DNA of 64,000 nucleotides from Branchiostoma floridae (taxonomy: Eukaryota > Chordata > Leptocardii > Amphioxiformes > Branchiostomatidae), in contig NC_049997.1 in assembly GCF_000003815.2 (NCBI RefSeq), positions 12,220,822 through 12,284,821 of the forward strand, in the 5' to 3' direction. This document shows positions 12,845-24,852 of this stretch, one piece after another. Each line of letters begins with the position of its first letter. The first letter of the stretch is position 1. The notes beneath the pieces are model-generated. The model worked only from the letters and a program-made list of their open reading frames with translations. It made no database searches and had not been told where the DNA came from. Both the position numbers and the translations under genes were made by a program.

Positions 12845-13069
12845 TTACACCGAACGACCCATCACACCTAACTTTTGCACATCTATCTGCAAGCGTTCTT
12901 TAAAACTACCAAGAGAAGATGCCCCTACTGTACTTGGTGATAAAAAATTCCACTCTACGATAATTCTGGGAAAGTACAAATTTTTGAACACATCCATCCT
13001 ACATTGTTGTAGGTTGCAATTGGTAACTCTGGTATTTGAAGGCATGACTGTTTCTTGTTTGAATCTTAA
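12845..13069 (-). pseudogene. Non-LTR retrotransposon reverse transcriptase, C-terminal relic
   Basis: The minus-strand frame contains MDVFKNLYFPRIIVEWNFLS followed by STVGASSLGSFKERL. This is the signature found at the extreme C-terminus of many LINE-type ORF2 proteins (consensus FPRTI..WN.LP......SL..FK..L). The frame stays open upstream to about 13069 with a plausible preceding stretch (LRFKQETVMPSNTRV). No upstream polymerase motifs (such as the catalytic DD) are present nearby, so this is a severely 5'-truncated copy, as is usual for LINE insertions. Lineage (CR1, L2, Crack or similar) cannot be assigned from about 70 residues. Confidence 0.75.
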
Positions 13070-13292
13070 ATATGAATCTCTCGACTGATATTTTACCTTA
13101 AGCTGGATATGATTTACTGTTTGACACTAAATGTAATATTAATTTATTTCCAGAAAATTTTGGCATGTAACATAGTCTGATATGTGTAGTACACAGTCAG
13201 CAATGTGCATGTACACTGTATCATTGTATGTAGTACATGATCCGATACGAATCTAGTTGAAGGCAAAAACATGTGCTTGAAATAACTCCCAC

Positions 13293-13480
13293 CTACAACT
13301 GATTATTTTGCATCTGAGTACCGTGACGTTGGTCCTGTCAAGATACGCTATCAGTGAAAAGGTTGGATCCCGTTCTTCTGACAGGTAATCAGAAATGCCC
13401 CGCGGCATCACCACAACATCATGGGCAATTTGTTTCTGTGGATCTCTGCGTGCCAAATACTCGTGATTGGGTCCTCTAAA
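13293..13480 (-). CDS. PDE3: Candidate PDE3 exon 3
   Basis: This 188-nt stretch looks coding and has a plausible acceptor (CCCCCTGCTAAG just before 13480) and donor (AG|GTGGGA after 13293). It enters in phase 0, which is what exon 2 of PDE3 requires, and leaves in phase 2. It would encode about 62 residues, starting FRGPNHEYLARRDP and including DVVVMPRGISDYL and then RDPTF. From memory, the vertebrate segment just after the matching junction has G-x-x-E-W...R-x-P, then DIAVM, GLITDLL and DPSL in the same order, so the first two-thirds align loosely. The last 20 residues do not. An isolated exon of another minus-strand gene, or a chance open frame, remains possible. It lies just upstream of a LINE relic. 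Confidence 0.45.
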
Positions 13481-14039
13481 CTTAGCAGGGGGCATGCATG
13501 AATACGAAGATATTGAAAACATGTACTAAAGAAAAACAGTGAACTACATGTATATCGTGTAGGGAATACAGACGCAAAACACGATGTTAAGAAATATGAC
13601 AATGTCAGATTGTGACTATATACATCTATATAATAGTCAAGGCCAAGCTGATATTTAATGTCATTTCATTTCATTTCATTTTACACAGCTTGATTTAAAA
13701 TCATTGTATCTACCTTATGTTGTATCATCTAATACATTGTAGTTATTGGAATTATACTTTTGGTTTTTCTCTAAATAAAACCCCAACAATTAAATTCTTT
13801 AAAGTAACTTCCAAGTTGAGGTATTCTGGCATTCTAAAGAAATAAGATCATAAAGAGGTGCCCAAAAGATTTGAAACTTCATCTTTTGTAACTTTCCATA
13901 ATTATACAATTTTTACATCTAGATACATGTACGTATGATATTCTTCTTTAAACCACAAACCTGACCTATCATGGCTACATTTACAGATTACATTCTAGAC
14001 CTTTAAAGAATTAAGCTGCTTAGGGATCCAAACCTACAC

Positions 14040-14760
14040 CACTTCTTCCTGGACAGGCAAAAGATATAACAACAGGAAATTCTGCTGCAGTTCCAAGAAT
14101 AGACACCAGGAGGCCCAAATCTGACCTTGTCATCTTCTCAAGACCTACCAACTTACCAAACAACACCAAACACAATTCATCCACCAGAGGTTCTGAAGTT
14201 ATGCTGACCACAAATATTTTTCATGGAGGTACTAGTAACAATATATCACACCCACATGTAGCTTATAAAAGATGGCAGTTGGTTGCCTAGCCAGCATTAC
14301 TTTGACAGACAGAAAGTTCTGCTGCAGTACCAAGGACAGACACCAGGAGGCCCAAATTTGACCTTGTCATCTTCTCGAGACCAACTAACCTACCAAACAA
14401 CATTACGATCCTCGACAGGCTCTAAGTTACGCTGACCACAAATATTTTTCATGGAGTTACTACTAGTAACAATATATCACACCAAGGATGTTGATCACAC
14501 CCACATGTAGCTTAATAAAAGATGGCAGTTGGTTGCCTAGCCAGCATTACTTTGATCTCAAAAGACACAAATACAGGAAGTTCTGCTGCAGTACCAAGAA
14601 CAGACACCAGGAGGCCCAAATTTCAGCTGTCTAAGTTATGCTGACCACAAATATTTTTCATGAAGGTAACGCTAACAATATATCACACCCACATGCATGT
14701 AGCTTATAAAAGATGGCAGTTGGTTGCCTAGCCAGCATTACTTTGATCTCAAAATCAATA
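14040..14760 (-). repeat. Three tandem copies of a 195-260 bp repeat unit
   Basis: Each copy carries TTCTGCTGCAGT(A/T)CCAAG, then CAGACACCAGGAGGCCCAAA, then TATGCTGACCACAAATATTT and CATGGAGGT or CATGAAGGT. Each ends with GATGGCAGTTGGTTGCCTAG and CCAGCATTACTTTGA. Copies begin near 14070, 14310 and 14575; the third is internally shortened. The same module, in reverse, occurs inside the 1.1-kb repeats at 35.0 and 45.1 kb and at 41.1 and 59.9 kb. Confidence 0.8.
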
Positions 14761-15730
14761 AGACAGATTACGTGCACAGATAAAAGATGACAGCTGGAAG
14801 TACGAGCAAGACCTTGCACCGACTCATGGGCGTTATGGGACTTAACGATCCAAATCTACGCCCACCATCGCAACAGGGCATCCAATACATCATTGTACTG
14901 TAACTGTTATACAATTATGAAGTTATCTTATCTCCAACATCTTCTATATCATGATTTAATACTTCTGATACAGAGTGAATGTGAAGGTAAACGTTTGCGA
15001 GCAAATGCAGAATATTTCTTTTCAACCGTAGGACATGTCCCTTCTCATCTACCCCCCCCCCCCCAAAAAAAAAACAACAGAAAAAATACCTTTTCCCTAC
15101 ATGAGATTTCTTAATTAGGGAAACAGATCATTTCAAAACAAATTGAAAATATTTAACAAAAATTATTGATGTTACCATACAGGGCTGTTTCCAGCTATGA
15201 ATTTTTGTATGTCGTGTCTCACCCTGCAATTGTAAGTATTGATCAATTCCCTATAAGACATCTCTCCGCAGATGTTCAGGACAGCAATATTATTCATGGC
15301 ACCTCATACATAAAAGGATGAACTGAACTAAACTGAACTATCTTTCAGCAACCTAACTAATACATATTTATGAGGAAGGGAAACTTCTTGATTTATGGCG
15401 TTCAGTTTTGCCCCATCCGTACCGGCAGGCAATTTAGATTGTGTCTGTTTCTGTCTTTTTCCTTTTTACAGTCTGAAAGCTTGATTTATAACATCCTTAG
15501 TTCAAAGTAACCTAAGTGAAGGCACTGCATGTATTTTGTAAGAAACAATATCGATCTTACAAGGTCTTCTGAGGACGCTTCCCTGGGAAAGTATAAAAGT
15601 ATGAAGACAAAGGATATAGTAGAGTTTCCTTTTTACACTGCCAGTTAATCTAATGCCTGTCAGACATCTTTCTCATATAACTTCTATCTGGAGTTCTGCT
15701 TCTCGCCACTATATGTACATGTAGCCAGCA

Positions 15731-16067
15731 CAGGGCTCTAGCCAGCTCAATTTTTTTTTCCGTCAGCCAATTCCCATTGTCGAGAAAACACTATTCCATG
15801 AGTTAGAGAGACTGAACTGAGACCTTGAAAAACGGGTTTTAATGAGGTTATCGTATGCGAAAGGGCACCAACACACATTGTCAACAATCATAACAAAAAA
15901 AAGCAAAACAAACAGTGTGTGGCTTTTACGGCCGTGGACGGCGTCCCCAAGCCGCCTGTAGCTTCCACCAAGGAGCTTTTATCAGAAGGATTGGTTTTAA
16001 AACTTTTCCACCACACGCAGCAAATTTCCGTCAATTGACGGAAAAACGGGCGCTGGCTAGAGCCCTG
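15731..16067. mobile_element. hAT-type MITE, copy 1, 8-bp target duplication AGCCAGCA
   Basis: Terminal inverted repeats are CAGGGCTCTAGCCAGC and GCTGGCTAGAGCCCTG. AGCCAGCA stands directly outside both ends (15723-15730 and 16068-16075). An 8-bp duplication together with CAGGG ends is diagnostic of the hAT superfamily. The interior has no transposase. The copy at 50947-51297 shares nearly the whole sequence. Confidence 0.9.
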
Positions 16068-16075
16068 AGCCAGCA

Positions 16076-17460
16076 GTATGAAAGCATGTTCATGACTTTT
16101 TTTTTACCTTTGGGAGTCCCCAGCATAGGGATAGGTCCAGAATCAAATTGAATCTAACTGATGCTGCTATGTTTTTCTTTTACAAGTCTCAGTCTATATC
16201 TTAACATATGATGTTAGACAATAACTTGAACAAAAAAAAATGTTTCACTTTTCCCTGAACCAAACAAGGAAAGGGAAAAAGGGAATGAGTGATCTTGAAA
16301 TAGTTTCACTCAATTATAAACTCTCATTGAAAGATGAGCTAAATCTTCCCCTAGTCGTTACAGAGAAGACAGACACTGTGTTCCATACGACCCCCTAAAC
16401 CACTGGCCTAGGCATGCTACAAAAACCAAAGGATAAACTTCTATGTTGGCTATCTGTAAGGTCTCATTGATGTATTACTCCGCGAGAGGGTACCCTAAAA
16501 TAGATCCGAGCCAAAAACTGAACGGCTGCATGGACGCATGTTTTTAGCGGTGAGAAATTCGCTTTTGGCCAGCCGAACTGATATCAAAAGTTCGATTGGT
16601 GAAAGCTTGCTTGTAACTGAAGAAATCAGCAGGTAAAGTTTGACAGCCGCGCGCTAGGTTGGAGGTACACAGTCCTGGGTTCTGAGTGGTGCGGTTGTAC
16701 GCTAGCAAGGAAAAAGTGCCTTTTGCTGGGATTGACTAATTGTAGCTTGTAATTGCTATTAACAACAAACCTATGGATTCTAGTCATTGGCAATTTTTTT
16801 CTATTATATAGAGTAAATTTGCTCAACAGAGAATGAAAAATCTGCTGACATTTCATGTAGCTTCATTATAAACGTGACCATATGGTTACATGCATGTAAA
16901 ACACGAATTATAACCTAGAAGTCTATGGGAAGAAGAAACTCATCAATGAGACCTTAAGAGTGTAGAAAGTGATATGATAATCTTATTCTTGTGTAAGAAA
17001 TGCTGAAGACTTAATAACATATTGTTTTACATATCATACCCAGATCGCTTTCCATTTTGTATACAGATTTAAACATAACCTTCACAGCACAGTATAAACA
17101 CTATGATACATATATCAAATCTGGCTTTTTTCCAAGGTCACTAAACTTAAGATAGTCCCCATGTAATCCAAACTGAAATGTCAGTAACTTTGGGAGGATA
17201 TTTTACACAAGACCTCCAATACTTTCAATCAATTTTCCTGCATGGTGAAAATGATATGTTTCCTGACATACAAACTTTGCCTTGAAATTCATAAATGTCA
17301 CAAGGTTGTTAGGTCGCTTTAAGACTCAACAATATCTCAGTCATCTGATACATGCCTGAAGTTGGACTCTAAGATCACTCTTTTTCCCAAAGTCATCTTG
17401 ATTTGGGGTTTCAGTCTGATGAACAGGGAATCATTCTGAAGCGAAGTAACTGTATATATA
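16076..17460. other. Unique non-coding stretch
   Basis: Mixed AT-rich sequence with a short GC-richer patch near 16480-16720. No coding frame has recognisable domains, and I see no tandem or inverted repeats. Confidence 0.5.
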
Positions 17461-17461
17461 T

Positions 17462-18150
17462 ATGGGGTGCAATGTTCCAGTCACCTAATAATGTCCCAGT
17501 CATCTGACAATGTCCTAGTCATCTGACAATGTCCCAGTCACCTGATAATGTCCCAGTCACCTGACAATGTCCCAGTCATCTGACAATGTCCCAGTCATTT
17601 GATGATTATAATATATACAATGTCCCAGTCATCTGACAATGTCCCAGTCATCTGACAATGTCCCAGTCATCTGACAATGTCCCAAGTCACCTGACATTGC
17701 CCCAGTCACCTGATAATGTCCCAGTCACCTGATAATGTCCCAGTCACCTGATAATGTCCCAGTAACCTGACAATGTCCCAGTCACCTGACATTGTCCCAG
17801 TCATCTGACAATGTCCCAGTCATCTGACAATGTCCCAGTCACCTGACAATGTCCCAGTCACCTGACAATGTCCCAGTCACCTGACAATGTCCCAGTCATC
17901 TGACAATGTCCCAGTCATCTGACATTGTCCCAGTCACCTGACAATGTCCCAGTCACCTGACATTGTCCCAGTCACCAGATAATGTCCCAGTCACCTGACA
18001 TTGTCCCAGTCACCAGATAATGTCCCAGTCACCTGACATTGTCCCAGTCATCTGACAATGTCCCAGTCACCTGACACCTGATAATGTCCCAGTCACCTGA
18101 TAATGTCCAGTTATCTGACAATTATAAATCCCAGTCACCGTTACCAGGTC
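17462..18150. repeat. 19-bp minisatellite, about 34 units (TGTCCCAGTCACCTGACAA)
   Basis: The unit AATGTCCCAGTCA(C/T)CTGAC repeats head to tail. Most variants are single changes (CACCTGATAA, CATCTGACAA, CACCTGACATT). Variant units are clustered: CACCAGATAA recurs twice in alternation near 17970-18025, which suggests recent unequal exchange or slippage. Flanks carry diverged units. Likely length-polymorphic. Confidence 0.95.
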
Positions 18151-19000
18151 TGAACTTTGGGAAGTCACCTTGATTAGAAGTTGATACTTTTTTGTCCTGT
18201 TCTGAAGGCACTATTACCTTTCAATGTCACGAGTCAATGTAGCATGATACCTGGGGTTATATAATATCATCTGGTACCACCCAGTGCGAAGACAAGGTTA
18301 ATATGGAATATCCTCATTACATCATTTCCCGCTCAGTCCTTAGATTAATCATAGTAGCATAAAACCTCCTCCTGGCATAATTTGATCTCATTTCAATTAT
18401 TAGACAAGCCAATTTTGCCAGACCATCATTTCTTGTTTGTCATCTGTCAAAACTAATAGAATTTCCTCAAACAACAGACGTTTGGCAAACTAGATTTCCC
18501 CTATGGCAAAAATGGCCCAGCCCTTAATATCACACGACCACCTGCTGCCATGATGTATGGACAAGCCCCCACCTCCTTGTATCCGTTACCACTTTCTAAT
18601 CAGTGTTTGATGACACCACAGTACATTGAGTAATGAGTCCACCTTCAAGCCTGCTGTAACAGAAACAAAAGTGACATTACTGCGACCTTGGCAGGGGCCT
18701 GACTGTAACTTTTATTCTCTGCGGACGTCGAACTTTGACTGTGAACCTTTCCCGAGTTAATATTAGCAAGCTTATGTTACAGTAGTAAATTGGCATGCAT
18801 ATGTCTTCATGTAACAATAGTACTGCCTTTATTAAGTTAGTTCTTGGCAGAAGTTTGGGGAAACTTTGATAGCCATACAAAAAGTCACATACAAATGTAC
18901 ACACACATACACTAGTACTGTAATACATGCATACAGACACAAAACACAGTCACACAAAGATGCATGTAGTACATCATGTAACAAGTACACACAATGGCAA
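18151..19000. other. Unique non-coding stretch
   Basis: No recognisable exon or repeat family. A CA-rich patch (ACACACATACACTAGT) occurs near 18900-18945. Confidence 0.5.
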
Positions 19001-19004
19001 ACTC

Positions 19005-19357
19005 ACACTGTCAGATCTTTTTGCAAAGTTGCAAGTAATTTATGATGCAGATTTTTAGCACATGTAATCTGATATTTTTTCTACACATTGCATGTTGCAA
19101 AGGTGGGCATTTTGACCCTTATATATATGATGGACAATTGTCTGAAAGCTGCTTTTGAGAAGTTGTACACAACTGTCAGATCGTTTGCAAGGTTGCAAGT
19201 AATTTATAATTACTAGATGCAGATTTTTAGCACGTGCAATCTGATATTTTTTCTATAGATTGCATGTCTGCAAAGGTGGACATTTTGACCCCTGAAGGCA
19301 CCAATATATGTATGAAGGACAATTGTCTGAAAGCTGTTTTTAAGAAGTTGTACATGA
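19005..19357 (+). repeat. Tandem duplication of about 165-180 bp
   Basis: The segment starting CTGTCAGATC near 19008 recurs from CTGTCAGATCG near 19173. Both halves share GATGCAGATTTTTAGCAC, AATCTGATATTTTTTCTA, GACAATTGTCTGAAAGCTG and AGAAGTTGTACA. Small indels separate the copies. No coding role seen. Confidence 0.8.
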
Positions 19358-19734
19358 AAGCAGGAGCCCCATCTCCCTTCATCATGGTCACCTGTTCCAA
19401 GGCTGAGAAGTGCGTCATCAGGCATGATGAGTAGCAGCTGGAGGGCCTTTGAAAACCTTCTCTCTTCCCAACCAATCAAATTAGCCATCCAGGCAATGGC
19501 AGTGTCCAGGGCTCAAGAACAAAATCCTGTTGTTTTTTCTGCATACCCATTGACTGGTGAGATAACATTCAAAATCATCTGTACTACACTAGACTTACAT
19601 GTACCTACCCCACTAAATTTCTATGCCTTTCACAGTAAAAACTCTATCTTGAAAATGTTCTTTAATCCACTGTTATTTGCTGCATTCAAAAATGCAACTG
19701 TTGACAATGAATAGGGAAAGGCATTTGGGCCCAC

Positions 19735-20292
19735 TACTGGTCAGTATTTTGAGCCCTGTTGTTCCTGACCTTGTTCATCACCATTAGAGTCAGTATTTTG
19801 AGCCCTGTTGTTCCTGACCTTGTTCATCACCATCTAGAGTCAGTTTAATGTACATGTGCTAGGCAGTATTTTGAGCCCTGTTGTTCCTGACCTTGTTCAT
19901 CACCATTAGAGTCAGTATTTTGAGCCCTGTTGTTCCTGACCTTGTTCATCACCATTAGAGTCAGTATTTTGAGCCCTGTTGTTCCTGACCTTGTTCATCA
20001 CCATTAGAGTCAGTATTTTGAGCCCTGTTGTTCCTGACCTTGTTCATCACCATTAGAACATAGAACGTAGAACTTTATTAGATGTACAGGCTAGGCAGTA
20101 TTTTGAGCCCTGTTGTTCCTGACCTTGTTCATCACCATTAGAGTCAGTATTTTGAGCCCTGTTGTTCCTGACCTTGTTCATCACCATTAGAGTCAGTATT
20201 TTGAGCCCTGTTGTTCCTGACCTTGTTCATCACCATTAGAGTCAGTATTTTGAGCCCTGTTGTTCTTGACCTTGTTCATCACCATTAGAGTC
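19735..20292 (+). repeat. 49-bp tandem array, ten units
   Basis: The unit contains CAGTATTTTGAGCCCTGTTG, TTCCTGACCTTGTTC and ATCACCATTAGAGT. Ten units are visible. Most are identical, with one C-to-T change in the last. Two short non-repeat inserts (about 19843-19862 and 20059-20096) both end in GCTAGG before the array resumes. Near identity indicates recent amplification. Confidence 0.95.
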
Positions 20293-20299
20293 CGTTTAC

Positions 20300-20864
20300 A
20301 CCTGCCTGTCTGTCCTGCATACCGTTCTGAAGGGGACTGCCACCAATCTCATCCCTGCGGAACTCGGACATGTTTCAGACCACACTCCTGATGACAGATA
20401 CACCACAGGAGCTACAGCTTTAATCTACCATCCATCTTATCCCTGTTCTAGTTCACTCGTCTGATCGCTTATACACAGAATAGTCCGACTCTCGTCCTCA
20501 TTAAAAGTCTGTACCTCCTGCATTGTTTCAAGAATAGAATAGTACTCTGAAGCTATTGTAATGAGGATAGAAATTCTGTACACTTGCTACCATGCTATTA
20601 CGAGAAACGATCATGGTAAACTGGAATTGGATAAAATCATATTTAACATGTTGTAGCCTCGATTGTGACCTCCACCACCCAAAAAGTTTTCAAGAATTTA
20701 ACGCACAGACCACTGTAAATTTTGTATCATTTGTGGGCATTTCATTTTCATGTTTTTTTGGTGACCTCTCCACTGCAACCATGTTATCAATATTCAAAAG
20801 TCTTTCAACCACTTATCTAAAACATGACGTAAACCTCCTTTTCTCTCCTATCAACTTTAAGATA
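20300..20864. other. Unique non-coding stretch
   Basis: No exon, RNA gene or repeat recognised between the 49-bp array and the following 160-190 bp array. Confidence 0.5.
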
Positions 20865-21540
20865 TAAAACCACCCAGAATTTAAAAAGGAAAAGCATTTA
20901 GATTTACAGTTTATGATAAAGCTTTCACAGCTATCAGAAGATATCAGAAAACTATGTATACTCATAAATTCTTTTGTGTACATGGGCTGCAACATTTGTA
21001 TGTTTGCTTCAACAAGATACAAAACCACTGCGAATTACAAAAGTAAATTAAAGCATTCATACGAATAAGCTCTTGACAGCCATCAGAAACCATGTACTAC
21101 ATATCAGAAAACTATGTATAATGATTCTTTGTGTACTTAAAAACAATAACATGGGGTGCCACATTTGTATGTTTGCTCCAAACAAGATATAAAACAACCA
21201 CAAATTTCGAAAGTAAAAGCATTTACATTCAGTGATAAGTTCTTGACAGCCATCAGAAACCATGTACTACATATCACTTTATTATCAGAAAACTATGTAC
21301 ATTGTATACTATTCTTTTGTGTACTTAGAAAAAAAGAATAACATGGGTTGCAACATTCGTATGTATGCTCCTAACAAGATATAAAACAACCACAAATTTC
21401 GAAAGTAAAAGCATTTAGTTAGTTATAAGCTCTTGACAGCAATCAGAAACCATGTCAGAAAACTATGTACTATACTATTCTTTGTGTACTTAGAAAAAAA
21501 GAATAACATAGCCTGCCCGATTTGTATGTTTGCCACATAG
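20865..21540 (+). repeat. Four tandem units of about 158-192 bp
   Basis: Each unit contains AAACCAC..GAATT or AAACAACCACAAATTTCGAA, then AGTAAAAGCATTTA, TCTTGACAGCCATCAGAAAC, ATCAGAAAACTATGTA and TTTGTATGTTTGCT. Units start near 20865, 21023, 21190 and 21382. The two central ones are most alike. No coding role is evident. Confidence 0.85.
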
Positions 21541-22228
21541 CCAGACTGTTAAAGACCTCTCCATACAGGAGTGTGCTTCACCTGGCAGGAGTCTACAGAG
21601 CTAATGTAATTATCAGTTGGTGGGATCGGGGTGAAACAAGACGCCAATCTCGCCAATGACGTCAATGGAAAGAGCTTCAATCAATCCAAGTATGCGGCCG
21701 GACAAATTACTTTGCTACAAATATGTTAATGTCATTAGAATGGGCCCGGACAGTCTGGCTGTCCGGGAAAAGAGAGAAAAAAGAAACGGCTCTTAGAGGT
21801 ATCTACATTGTACATGTACCTTTAAGAAAATCATAACCAAATAGTATGAACAGAATTATAACAGATATCAAAACTGAAAGTCTGACTCCTACCGCACTCC
21901 CATTTGAAACTGCCTGGGAGCCAACAAAGAATCTAATCATTTTCTTCATTTTGCCAATGCAATCCCAACATATTAATAAAGATTTGTCCGCAAGTTCTCA
22001 ACTTACACACACATTGTTAAAAAAACTGACAGACACACATGAAAAAATCAAGCTTCAAAATCTTGGCAAATTAGAAAAAAAAACATATGAGTGGAGACAT
22101 GCCTTAAGATTACATACATGTATGCATGTACGTATACCTGTGCTGCATTTTAAACTTTTGGTTTCAAGTAATTCAACAGTTCCTTGACCTCCAGGTCGTT
22201 TTGGGGACAAGGTAGCAACTTTAAGTTA

Positions 22229-22453
22229 GTGCTGTAAATGCAGAAACTTTCGCGGTGGTTTAATGTTCGCGGTTTTCGCGGTGGCCGCTTCACTGCGAAC
22301 TTAAAACCACTACTCATTTTCCCGTAGCAGTAATTAAATAAGAGACTACAGTGCATGGTGATACCGCGAACTTAAAACCACCGCGAAAAGTCCTTTTTCC
22401 CGCTACCGCAAACTTAAATCCCAGCGAACTTACATACATTTACATGTACAGTA
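22229..22453 (+). mobile_element. TACTGTAAATGCA MITE, copy 1
   Basis: The ends (GTGCTGTAAATGCAG and CATTTACATGTACAGTA) match the family TIR TACTGTAAATGCA/TGCATTTACAGTA. The interior is rich in TTCGCGGT and ACCGCGAA words in opposite orientations (GTTCGCGGTTTTCGCGGTGG, then CGCGAACTTAAAACCACCGC), so almost the whole copy can fold. Further copies lie at 33834, 34813, 38383 and 61544. Confidence 0.85.
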
Positions 22454-23370
22454 CTTCTTGTAGAATTGGTGTTTGTGCTTTTTTTAATCCAACACACTTT
22501 TTTTCATCATTACATGTATGTAAGGACATACTACCAAGACTGATACTGAAACAAGTAAAGATACCCTTCTATCTTCTCCTTACAAAGGGTTTTTCCACCA
22601 AGGGCCGAGAAACTAAAGGACACTTGACTTATTAAGGGTAACACTTAACAAAATGTGTCTTGTAGTTAAGGGAAAGGTAAGAGTGAGTTATTAAAGGTAA
22701 CATGTGCAGCTGTGGTCATTCCCTTTCCTAATAGATGAGATTGGGGGAAGTACTAGAGTCGCATTAGAGTCATTTAGCTTGCATGAATGCAAAAAGGCGT
22801 GTTAAGCTCACACTGGGAGGTTCAGGCACTTTACTGACCCTGTATTACTGTAATACCTTCCGAAAATAAATGTATCGAGTCCGTGGCAGTGTTTAAACCC
22901 TGTATCCATGCACAAAATGTATCTGCATGTCTTGCGTAAGCCGGGAAATACCTGGAAGCTTCTACCGATGTGCTTACGTAGATTCCATGACGTTTGGAGC
23001 TTGACAGATTGAGCTGAAACCACTCAGGATGGAGAGATATCATCTTCATGTATTCATGAAAGTTAGACCGAAGAACGCTTTGGTCACAAGCGTTTGATCA
23101 GGAGGTTTGATTTACTGCGGATTCACCTCTAGGGCTGCTCAAGAGGGGAGGAGTAATGGGTTAGGTCATGTGGATGTGGGCACTGCATCGGATGCAATAG
23201 CTGTGCAAAATCATGCAGGGTTTTGCAATTGAATGTGCACTTATGTGGCAATCGAATAAAATGTTTCTGAATGCTTAGTAGATATGCAAAGCACATTTTG
23301 GCAATAGTACAAATTGGGTGCTACTCTGATCTCCTATTCAGTTTTTACCAGGTATGCATGCATAACATTG

Positions 23371-24665
23371 CCAGGGCTCGTGACTGCGACTAGATTTGGT
23401 CGCAATGCGCCCGTAATTTTAATAATGCGCCTATTTTTTAAACGATGGTCGCACGGCGCGCCAATAAAAAAAATGAGCAACGCCCTTATTTTCCCCCGAA
23501 AACTTCGCTCAAAGTTCAAAATTCGACGATTTCGGCCTTCACCGAGCCGCCATTTTGATTCTAACTCAAGTCTCACGCAAGTCTCGCAGTAACTCACATC
23601 TCGCGAATCGCGAGAGTCGCACCCCATTGGCCATTTCGGCGTGACGTAGCTCGCCCGGGTGCCATTATTGGTGGAATATCTGATATCCCCGCTGTGATCG
23701 CGGGAAAAATCACGCAGGAAAGCTTCAAAAGCGTGTAACTTTGACGAAAACTCATTGAATGCCTAAAGTCCTTGGTGATAAGTACATGTACAGGATTCTT
23801 TTGGAGGTTTTTTTTGCTTGTTTGTCGGTGGATTGCGGGAAAATTAACAGCTAATGCGACGATGACAAACTGGGGAGGGGGGCTGTGTCGTCACTGAAGT
23901 CGTAGAAAATGTTGAACGGAGGTCGCGATTTTTTCACGGTTCCTTCAGATATTACTTTTGTTGCAGTCTTTATTTTCAAAAGACTGATAAATAGATGTTG
24001 TTTGTTGGGAAAAGTTCGATTGATTTGCCCTTCGAACACATCTTTTCTGCTACATTTTTTCAACTGAAAATATGAATTGTTTGTACACAGATTTTTTTAT
24101 ATAAGTTACAGGCTACAAGTAAACCTCTAATTTTCCAGTGCATCTATTTTCAGCTATGTTCTTAACAAAGTAGAAGAGATACAAAAGAAATACAAGATGT
24201 ACCTGACAGTCCTGGCTACACTTTCTCCTCTGTTGGTTTGCAGATTTTCTTGTAGACTTCTTTAGTTTGTTGTTGTTGTATATGTAACAGTCAAGTTTCA
24301 CCTTTAGCAGTAAGGTTAATTTACTCTTCCTGATTGTGTGTATTAACTTATGAAACATTATAAAAATCATATATTGTAAGGAATCAGTGTTATATTACTT
24401 GAAAGTGATCTCATGTATTCTCTTGTTTCTTGTTTGGTTACTGGGTAACTATATATAATATATAACACCCCTAATTAATTCTTTAAGCCATACCCACCTC
24501 TAGTCAAAAACATTGATTATTGGAGTAATATTTTGTATGGCTTCAGACATTTGCTTGTGCTCCCAACCTTTCATAGTGGTGCTCCTAACTTTTTGCTGGC
24601 GCTCCTAAGTTTTAGGAGTTAGGAGCGCCATGCTCCTAAGTCAAAAAGTTAGTCTGGAGCCCTGA
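23371..24665. mobile_element. Possible internally deleted hAT-like element
   Basis: The left edge CAGGGCTCGTGACTGCGAC is followed by repeated GGTCGCA/ATGCGCC subterminal words. The right edge GTTAGTCTGGAGCCCTG is preceded by repeated GCTCCTAA(C/G) words. Both edges look like hAT termini (CAGGGCTC..GACT). The 8-bp flanks (AACATTGC and AATTGTAA) do not match, so the two ends may belong to different insertions. No transposase frame remains. Confidence 0.4.
23440..23860. promoter_or_regulatory. CpG-rich, promoter-like patch
   Basis: This patch has many CpGs in AT-rich surroundings. It contains GCCGCCATTTTG (YY1-type), TCTCGCGA twice in palindromic order (CTCGCGAATCGCGAGAG), CATTGGCC (inverted CCAAT) and GCGGGAAAA (E2F-like). 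These words are typical of housekeeping-type promoters. No exon follows on either strand that I can recognise; it may be the former promoter of a hAT transposase in the surrounding element. Confidence 0.35.
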
Positions 24666-24852
24666 ATTGTAATTACACAATGCATAAATGTAAGTAGTTG
24701 TACTATGTTCAACATGTGTTGAAAATTGGTCATCAAAGATTGAAGTAAGCAAGATTCTTTTGATTAGATCTATAATTTACATTTTGAAGGGCTGTATGGA
24801 GAAAACTTAGCAATGCTTAATCATTAATGGTACATCTCCTTGCTTTCTATAA

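Noticed and set aside
12654-13088. 144-aa open frame on the plus strand
   Set aside because: It overlaps the minus-strand reverse transcriptase relic, which has a recognisable motif; the plus frame has none.
17462-18150. CRISPR-like regular repeats
   Set aside because: The units are contiguous 19-mers without unique spacers; it is a eukaryotic minisatellite.
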